Source of the DNA: Campylobacteraceae bacterium
Lineage (GTDB): Bacteria; Campylobacterota; Campylobacteria; Campylobacterales; Sulfurovaceae
DNA length: 10,488 nucleotides
Reading direction: 5' to 3'
NCBI GenBank assembly: GCA_026982175.1
Contig: JALSHP010000341.1
Coordinates: 1-10,488, forward strand
Position 1 is the stretch's first letter; the number at the start of each line of letters is the position of its first letter. A program made the position numbers and the translations under genes. This document shows, piece by piece, positions 6,332 through 10,488 of this stretch. Below the pieces are notes generated by a model. It did not search any database. It saw only the letters and a program-made list of their open reading frames with translations, and was not told where the DNA came from.

Positions 6332-8191
6332 ATAGTTTTTAAGTTTACGCCCTACTCTTGGGTGTTTCAACTTTTTAATAGCAGAAGACTCAATCTGTCG
6401 TACACGTTCACGTGTCACTCTAAGCTCTTTACCAATCTCTTCAAGGGTTCTGTCACTTGCATCTTCAAGCAGTCCAAAACGCATTCTAATAACGGCTTTT
6501 TCACGCTCATTTAACTGGTCAAGTACTTCATCAATCTGATTATTAAGGTCATCATTTAAAACAGCATCTGAAGGACTTACCGTCTCTTTATCTTCAATAA
6601 AGTCACCAAATCGTCCATCATCTTCATCTCCGACTGGGGTTTCAAGACTCACAGGCTCTTTGGTAATTTTAATAACATTTTTAACTTTATCAACTGATAA
6701 ACCAACCTCTTTGGCAATGGTATCAAGATCTGGCTCTTTACCTGTCTCTTGAAGCCCTTTTCTAATGATTTTGTTAATTCTGTTAATGGTCTCAATCATA
6801 TGAATTGGAATACGAATGGTACGTGCTTGGTCAGCAATGGCACGAGAGATGGCTTGACGAATCCACCATGTAGCATAGGTGGAGAACTTATAACCTTTTT
6901 GATATTCAAACTTATCAACGGCTTTCATCAGCCCAATATTTCCCTCTTGAATAAGGTCAAGGAACGGTAATCCACGGTTAGTATAACGCTTTGCAATGGA
7001 GACAACCAAACGTAAGTTAGACTTTGCCATTCGAGTTTTGGCTATCTCTGAACGTCTCTTACCACGACGAATTTGACCTAAAATCTCTTCAAGTTTTTCA
7101 GGGTCAAGATTAAAGCTATCTTTACTTGCTTCACGCGTCTCATAGAGTTTTTTAATCTCAACATAGGTACTCACCATGGTTGTTTCAGGAACAGCATCGG
7201 TAATATCTTCTTTATCCATCTCTAATATTTTTTCCAAAATTGCTTTATGGTTCTCTTTTAAAGCATCGTTAAACAGAGGTAATTTATATTCAAGTCTCTT
7301 TAACTCTTTTTCAAAACCATCATCACTTCTAAGGGCTGTCTCCATCGCTTTAACAAGTTCATTAATAAGCTTTGAAGTAGGTCCCAAATCAATAAGTGCC
7401 AGTTTTTGTTGTTGCTTTTTAAAGGCAACTTTCATCTGCTCATGCATAATTTTTTCTAAATTATCAGGGTCTGTCTCAAGCGTCAACTCCAACTCATCAC
7501 GGGTTTTCATCCACTCTTTTTTGGCTTTTTCAAGTGCCTTAAAGGCACTAATAACTTGCTTCACACGCTTTTCAGCAGCTCTGTCGGCTGAAGCTGCTGT
7601 TTTAACCACTTCAGTAGTTACAACACCTGTTTTCTCATCTGTTGTCTCTTTCTCTTCTTTCTCATCTTCAAAGCTTTTAAACAACTCTTTAACTCGACGT
7701 TCACGATTAAGTAGTGGTCCTTTGTAGTTCAAAATATAATCTAAAAGATAAGGAACTGAACAGATAGCATCTAAAATAACATCTTCACCCGATTCAATCT
7801 CTTTACTTAAAAATATTTCTTCTTCTTTTGTCAAAAGTGGTATTTTACCCATTTCACGAAGATACATACGTACAGGAGAGTCAGAACGACTCCACTCTAA
7901 CAACTCTTTCTCTTTTAAAAAGTCAAACCCCTCTGCATCACCATCTTCTCGCTCTTGTTGTCGTAAGACAGCTCGTTTCTCTTTCTCTTGTGCTGAAAGA
8001 AAATTCGCATATTCAGAAGAAGTTACCAATTTGATTTTATAAGTTTGAGAGAGTTTTAAGATTTTTTTAGATTGAACAGCAGTCGGTTGTTTATCAAACT
8101 GTTTTGCTAAATTTTCAAAAGTGATTAAATCAGATTTTTTACACTCTTTAAAGATGTTTTCTAAGTTTTTGTTGATGTCTTTTGCAGCCAA
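6320..8191 (-). CDS. rpoD: RNA polymerase primary sigma factor RpoD (sigma-70)
   Basis: Housekeeping sigma factor that directs RNA polymerase to -10/-35 promoters. The 623 residues are complete. Region 1.1 is N-terminal (~1-75). Region 1.2 has DSPVRMYLREMGKIPLLTKEEE (~104-125). A long non-conserved region runs from ~135 to ~385, with an acidic Lys/Glu/Thr-rich stretch at about 170-205. Regions 2.1-2.4 include NLRLVVSIAKRYTNRGLPF, DLIQEGNIGLMKAVDKF and FSTYATWWIRQAI (W442, W443, used in -10 melting). Region 3 holds RIPIHMIETINRI and GLSVDKVKNVI. Region 4 ends with DRTLEEIGKELRVTRERVRQIE and SSAIKKLKHPRV (helix-turn-helix for -35). Translation begins at TTG 8191-8189; no in-frame ATG occurs until about residue 108, and AAGGAG lies eight bases upstream. 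It is the last gene of a minus-strand group but has its own -10 element. Confidence 0.98.
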   Translation of the reverse strand: MAAKDINKNLENIFKECKKSDLITFENLAKQFDKQPTAVQSKKILKLSQTYKIKLVTSSEYANFLSAQEKEKRAVLRQQEREDGDAEGFDFLKEKELLEWSRSDSPVRMYLREMGKIPLLTKEEEIFLSKEIESGEDVILDAICSVPYLLDYILNYKGPLLNRERRVKELFKSFEDEKEEKETTDEKTGVVTTEVVKTAASADRAAEKRVKQVISAFKALEKAKKEWMKTRDELELTLETDPDNLEKIMHEQMKVAFKKQQQKLALIDLGPTSKLINELVKAMETALRSDDGFEKELKRLEYKLPLFNDALKENHKAILEKILEMDKEDITDAVPETTMVSTYVEIKKLYETREASKDSFNLDPEKLEEILGQIRRGKRRSEIAKTRMAKSNLRLVVSIAKRYTNRGLPFLDLIQEGNIGLMKAVDKFEYQKGYKFSTYATWWIRQAISRAIADQARTIRIPIHMIETINRINKIIRKGLQETGKEPDLDTIAKEVGLSVDKVKNVIKITKEPVSLETPVGDEDDGRFGDFIEDKETVSPSDAVLNDDLNNQIDEVLDQLNEREKAVIRMRFGLLEDASDRTLEEIGKELRVTRERVRQIESSAIKKLKHPRVGRKLKNYIEG

Positions 8192-8199
8192 GGGGAAGA

Positions 8200-8205
8200 C
8201 TCCTT
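8200..8205 (-). promoter_or_regulatory. Shine-Dalgarno deciding the TTG start of rpoD
   Basis: AAGGAG on the minus strand, followed by eight bases (TCTTCCCC) and then TTG. This is the strongest ribosome binding site in the window. It supports initiation at the rare TTG codon, since there is no ATG nearby in frame and region 1.1 would otherwise be lost. Confidence 0.85.
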
Positions 8206-8214
8206 CTGAGGATA

Positions 8215-8237
8215 AATGGTATATATTTCAGACCATT
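8215..8237. repeat. Inverted repeat in the rpoD 5' untranslated region
   Basis: AATGGT (8215-8220) and ACCATT (8232-8237) are perfect inverted copies separated by 11 A/T-rich bases. They lie between the rpoD -10 element and its Shine-Dalgarno. This could be a weak leader hairpin or a dimeric repressor site just downstream of the transcription start. With six-base arms in AT-rich DNA, chance is also possible. Confidence 0.4.
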
Positions 8238-8247
8238 AATTTTCGAC

Positions 8248-8253
8248 ATTATA
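8248..8253 (-). promoter_or_regulatory. rpoD promoter -10 element
   Basis: A perfect TATAAT on the minus strand in the context TTTGGGTATAATGTCG, with T-rich blocks upstream (TTTTATTTTAAC, AATATTT), as usual for sigma-70 promoters in this phylum. It would start transcription near 8241, giving a leader of about 50 bases before the TTG start. It lies within the 129-base gap between the histidine phosphatase and rpoD, so rpoD can be expressed independently of fabD. Confidence 0.7.
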
Positions 8254-8320
8254 CCCAAATATTTTTAAGTTAAAATAAAATCTCTCTATACTTCCCTAAA
8301 TATAAGGACTTAAGTCACTT

Positions 8321-8914
8321 TTATTCTAAAACTGTTTCTACACCATTTTCTAACTTTATTAACAGATCATTGGGTTGACGTAGTTGTAACATCTCCTCAT
8401 TTTTTAATCCACAGTAGATTCCACGTAACGTACGATTTATCATCTCATGTGCCACCACCACGACCTCTTTTTCATGAGAAATAGAGGCTAACCATACCTT
8501 TAAACGTTTAGAAACCTCTGCATAAGATTCTCCCTCTTCTAAAAGATAGTTAAACTTATCTGCCTCACGTTGCGTAAACACCTCTTTATATTGCTCTTGA
8601 CAATACGTTTTTGTTTTGCCTTCAAAAATACCATAATTAAACTCTTGAATATTTTTTTCAAAAATAATAGAAGAATAATCTAACCCACTATAACGAGCGA
8701 TAATTTTAGCCGTAGATTTAGCACGTCCCAAAGGAGAAGCAAAAAACTTCACCTTATGGATGTCAATATGTTTACTTAGTTTTATGGCATTTTCTTCAGC
8801 TTGTTTTTTACCCAAAAGCGTCAATGGTGAGTCTAATTGACCTTGATAACGTCCTTCAAGATTCCATTCTGTTTGACCATGACGTAATAGATAGATAGTA
8901 GGTAAATTCATCAT
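8321..8914 (-). CDS. Histidine phosphatase (phosphoglycerate-mutase-like) superfamily protein
   Basis: Cytoplasmic phosphotransfer enzyme of branch 1 of the histidine phosphatase superfamily. The 197 residues show LLRHGQTEWN with the phospho-accepting H12, YQGQLDSPLTLLGKKQA (22-39), SPLGRAKSTA with R64, the acid motif EFNYGIFEGK with E91, and the second catalytic histidine H156 in VVAHEMINR. It is too short for a true glycolytic GpmA and lacks that enzyme's extra segments, so it is more likely a phosphatase acting on a small phosphorylated metabolite. Possible relatives are GpmB-like proteins and CobC (alpha-ribazole phosphatase); no cobalamin gene is nearby to favour CobC. The substrate cannot be told. 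Its start lies nine bases after the fabD stop, so the two are co-transcribed. Two adjacent ATGs (8914 and 8911) are possible starts; neither has a clear Shine-Dalgarno. Confidence 0.88.
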   Translation of the reverse strand: MMNLPTIYLLRHGQTEWNLEGRYQGQLDSPLTLLGKKQAEENAIKLSKHIDIHKVKFFASPLGRAKSTAKIIARYSGLDYSSIIFEKNIQEFNYGIFEGKTKTYCQEQYKEVFTQREADKFNYLLEEGESYAEVSKRLKVWLASISHEKEVVVVAHEMINRTLRGIYCGLKNEEMLQLRQPNDLLIKLENGVETVLE

Positions 8915-8923
8915 AGAAAGACT

Positions 8924-9862
8924 TTATAAAGCTTTAATCGCTTCAATGGTCACCTCTAAGGAAGCCATATCTGACACATTAAAGTGAGGCTTTTTAGTTG
9001 CTTTTCTATTTAAGCCTTTGAGTACTGCTCCTTGACCAAACTCAATGTAACAATCTACTTCATCATCGACATTAAGCATTGATTGTTTATACTTAACAGG
9101 CAACACAAGTTGTTGAGGGAGTAAATCTAATGCTTCAGTTTTTGAGCTGTATGCTTTTGCTGTTACATTGGAGATAACAGGGGCAATAAATTCATCTTTT
9201 ATCATCTCATTGAGTTTTTCTGAAAGTGGGGCAACGGCTTCTTCTAAAAGTGGGCAGTGAGAAGCCACTGACATATCAAGCAACATCGCTCTTTTGGCTT
9301 TAGCCTCTTTTAAAATAGGGGCTAAAACTTCTAAATCTTTTTTAATCCCTGCGATGACTATTTGACCATCGGCATTGTAATTAACTGCCCATACTTTAAG
9401 CCCTGCTTCTCGTTGCTCTTCACAGATATTTTCTACCACTTCATCTGAAAGTCCTAAAGAGACCATCATGCCTACCTCTTGTTTAGAACATGCTTCAGCC
9501 ATAAGTTTTCCACGTAAATTGACCAATTCAACAGCGTCCGTAGCATCTAATGCACCACTTGCCACTAAAGCAGAAAACTCACCTAAAGAGTGACCCATAG
9601 TAAGTATTGGTTTAATATCCATAGCATCAGTAAATAGTTTATGTGCCATAGTAGCCACCAACAAAATAGCAGGTTGTGTAAACTCTGTTTGACCTAGTTT
9701 ATCATTCTCTTCAAACAGAAGATTTTCAAAATCTATGCCTGTACGCTCACTGGCATCAGCGACCATCTTCTTAGCAACTTCTGAATTTTCAAAAAAATCT
9801 TTTCCCATTCCCACTTTTTGAGAACCTTGACCTGCAAACAAAAATGCACATTTAACTGACAT
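8924..9862 (-). CDS. fabD: Malonyl-CoA:ACP transacylase
   Basis: Moves the malonyl group from CoA to acyl carrier protein, supplying the extender for fatty-acid synthesis in the cytoplasm. The 312-residue length fits the family. It shows FAGQGSQKVGMG (9-20), the nucleophile motif GHSLGEFSAL with S92, R117 in NLRGKLM (binds the malonyl carboxylate), the catalytic H202 in VASHCPLL, the conserved glutamine near 250-251 (LPQQLVLPV), and a C-terminal GQGAVLKGL. These positions match E. coli FabD (S92, R117, H201, Q250) closely. ATG 9862-9860 is preceded by AAGGG about six bases upstream. A gap of 45 bases separates it from the upstream 121-aa gene; TAAAAT with a preceding TGGG in that gap could be an additional promoter, but the case is weak. 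Confidence 0.97.
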   Translation of the reverse strand: MSVKCAFLFAGQGSQKVGMGKDFFENSEVAKKMVADASERTGIDFENLLFEENDKLGQTEFTQPAILLVATMAHKLFTDAMDIKPILTMGHSLGEFSALVASGALDATDAVELVNLRGKLMAEACSKQEVGMMVSLGLSDEVVENICEEQREAGLKVWAVNYNADGQIVIAGIKKDLEVLAPILKEAKAKRAMLLDMSVASHCPLLEEAVAPLSEKLNEMIKDEFIAPVISNVTAKAYSSKTEALDLLPQQLVLPVKYKQSMLNVDDEVDCYIEFGQGAVLKGLNRKATKKPHFNVSDMASLEVTIEAIKAL

Positions 9863-9907
9863 ACGAAACCCTTATTTTAAAATTTTGCTATTTTACCCAA
9901 AGCGTGG

Positions 9908-10273
9908 TTATGCCATAATGAATAAGGCATATTTAGCATCAGTAGCATTAAAACCAAATCCTACTAACGCTTTTGGAGCGTGTGCATCACTAACAGAGAG
10001 TTTCACTTCATACATCATCTTCTCCATCTCCATTATGAGCAAATGTTTTACAAGTTCACCAATCTCTAAGGCTTTCTCTTTTGTATCGACATTAAAGATT
10101 AACTCTTTGGAAATCTCATCGACATAAAAAGAAGAGACCGAAGCTTCCCCTGCATAAATAAGGTTTTTAGGATTGAGTGTATCCTCTTTAAGAAGCATCG
10201 CCGTGATGCTATAACGTTCATTATTGTTAATACTCTCTCGAATATCTTCTATTAAATCAATGATTACTTTCAT
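9908..10273 (-). CDS. Uncharacterised 121-residue protein upstream of fabD
   Basis: I do not recognise this protein. It has no signal peptide or clear membrane segment and is probably cytoplasmic. The N-terminus is a helix (MKVIIDLIEDIRESI), followed by a strand-rich middle (RYSITAMLLKED, NLIYAGEASVSSFYVDE, KELIFNV), then a helix KEKALEIGELVKHLL with a Met-rich continuation (IMEMEKMMYEV), and a glycine/aromatic C-terminus (LVGFGFNATDAKYALFIMA). The ATG at 10273-10271 is preceded by AGGGAAAG. It is the first gene of the minus-strand group leading into fabD, which suggests co-expression with lipid-synthesis and sigma genes but gives no clear role. No catalytic motif is visible. Confidence 0.8.
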   Translation of the reverse strand: MKVIIDLIEDIRESINNNERYSITAMLLKEDTLNPKNLIYAGEASVSSFYVDEISKELIFNVDTKEKALEIGELVKHLLIMEMEKMMYEVKLSVSDAHAPKALVGFGFNATDAKYALFIMA

Positions 10274-10308
10274 TTCTTTCCCTAATGTGGAGTTATTTGT
10301 TTATTTGT

Positions 10309-10314
10309 GTTATA
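10309..10314 (-). promoter_or_regulatory. Candidate -10 element for the 121-aa gene and fabD group
   Basis: On the minus strand TATAAC (five of six to TATAAT) lies about 36 bases before the ATG of the 121-aa gene, with T-rich sequence upstream. It overlaps the plus-strand TATAAT at 10311-10316, so the two opposed promoters would share their -10 DNA. Confidence 0.4.
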
Positions 10315-10316
10315 AT
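10311..10316 (+). promoter_or_regulatory. Promoter -10 element for the truncated membrane protein gene
   Basis: A perfect TATAAT preceded by TGTGT (close to an extended -10) and by T-rich blocks (GTTATTTGTTTATTTG). Transcription would start near 10323, about 25 bases before the ATG at 10348. The pattern fits a Campylobacterota sigma-70 promoter without a strong -35 box. Confidence 0.65.
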
Positions 10317-10347
10317 CCCCAAGAATTATTAAACTTTAGGATAGATT

Positions 10348-10488
10348 ATGTACTTTAGAACTTTTTTCTTCATACTTTTTATTGTAACAGCAACACTGTT
10401 TCTAGTTTCAGCACTTCAACCCATATTCATTCAAAATATTCTCAACCTATTATCGCTAAAAAGCATACCTATGAACTACATTCAATTA
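10348..10488 (+). CDS. N-terminus of an unidentified membrane-anchored protein (3' end outside window)
   Basis: An open frame of 47 codons begins at ATG 10348 and runs off the right edge. The start is supported by AGGAT at 10338-10342 and by a good -10 element just upstream. The visible part is MYFRTFFFILFIVTATLFLV followed by SALQPIFIQNIL and SLKSIPMNYIQL: a short basic N-terminus and one strongly hydrophobic segment (~5-22), so an uncleaved signal anchor or a first transmembrane helix, with the rest probably periplasmic. Too little is present to name the family. Confidence 0.7.
   Translation, partial: MYFRTFFFILFIVTATLFLVSALQPIFIQNILNLLSLKSIPMNYIQL

Noticed and set aside
7570..7690. Acidic Lys/Glu/Thr-rich stretch of RpoD as a possible insertion
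   Set aside because: It lies in the non-conserved region of sigma-70, which varies in length and composition between lineages; the frame is intact and nothing points to a transferred segment.
7176..7727. 183-codon open frame on the plus strand opposite rpoD
   Set aside because: It is antisense to the RpoD non-conserved region; its Ser/Phe-rich composition is what the complement of Lys/Glu-rich codons gives, and no ribosome binding site or family motif is seen.
8307..8316. Perfect 10-base palindrome GACTTAAGTC between the histidine phosphatase and rpoD
   Set aside because: Too short and without a loop, T-run or second copy to support a terminator; as an operator it has no further evidence. 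It may be chance.

Overview
The window reads as a core, chromosomal stretch of a low-GC Campylobacterota (Epsilonproteobacteria) genome. The protein styles (a CtpA-type S41 protease with a Lys/Asp/Glu-rich tail, a PurS/PurQ pair, a long RpoD) and the strong AAA, TTA and GAA codon use suggest a free-living Sulfurimonas-, Sulfurovum- or Arcobacter-like lineage. The genus is an inference and cannot be fixed from the window alone. I see no mobile element, tRNA, rRNA, CRISPR array or prophage gene.

Layout, left to right. (1) Positions 1-1159, minus strand: the 5' part of clpB, a disaggregase chaperone, cut by the window edge. (2) 1160-1326: a divergent promoter region. (3) 1327-6294, plus strand: a tight run of seven genes, ctpA - purC - purS - purQ - BatD-like/SH3 membrane protein - plsC - small helical protein. 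Most junctions overlap by one base, overlap by 23 bases, or abut, so this is very probably one operon. It combines envelope proteolysis, three purine-synthesis proteins and phospholipid acylation. (4) 6273-6331: two hairpins between convergent units, one probably a bidirectional terminator. (5) 10273-6320, minus strand: an uncharacterised 121-aa protein, fabD, a histidine phosphatase and rpoD. rpoD has its own clear -10 element, a 5' UTR with a small inverted repeat, and a TTG start behind a strong Shine-Dalgarno sequence. (6) 10274-10347: a second divergent promoter region, followed by the first 47 codons of an unidentified membrane-anchored protein on the plus strand, cut by the window edge.

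The work is housekeeping: protein quality control (ClpB, CtpA), IMP synthesis (PurC, and PurS and PurQ of FGAM synthase; the large subunit PurL is not here), lipid synthesis (FabD makes malonyl-ACP, PlsC acylates lysophosphatidate) and primary transcription (RpoD).

I found no convincing new multi-gene system. The items most worth a second look are a cluster of CIRCE-like sequence words inside the clpB coding region, a 96-aa orphan whose C-terminal half resembles a sigma region 4 helix-turn-helix and lies head-to-head with rpoD, the BatD-like/SH3 protein embedded between purQ and plsC, and two intergenic regions where the -10 elements of opposite strands overlap.
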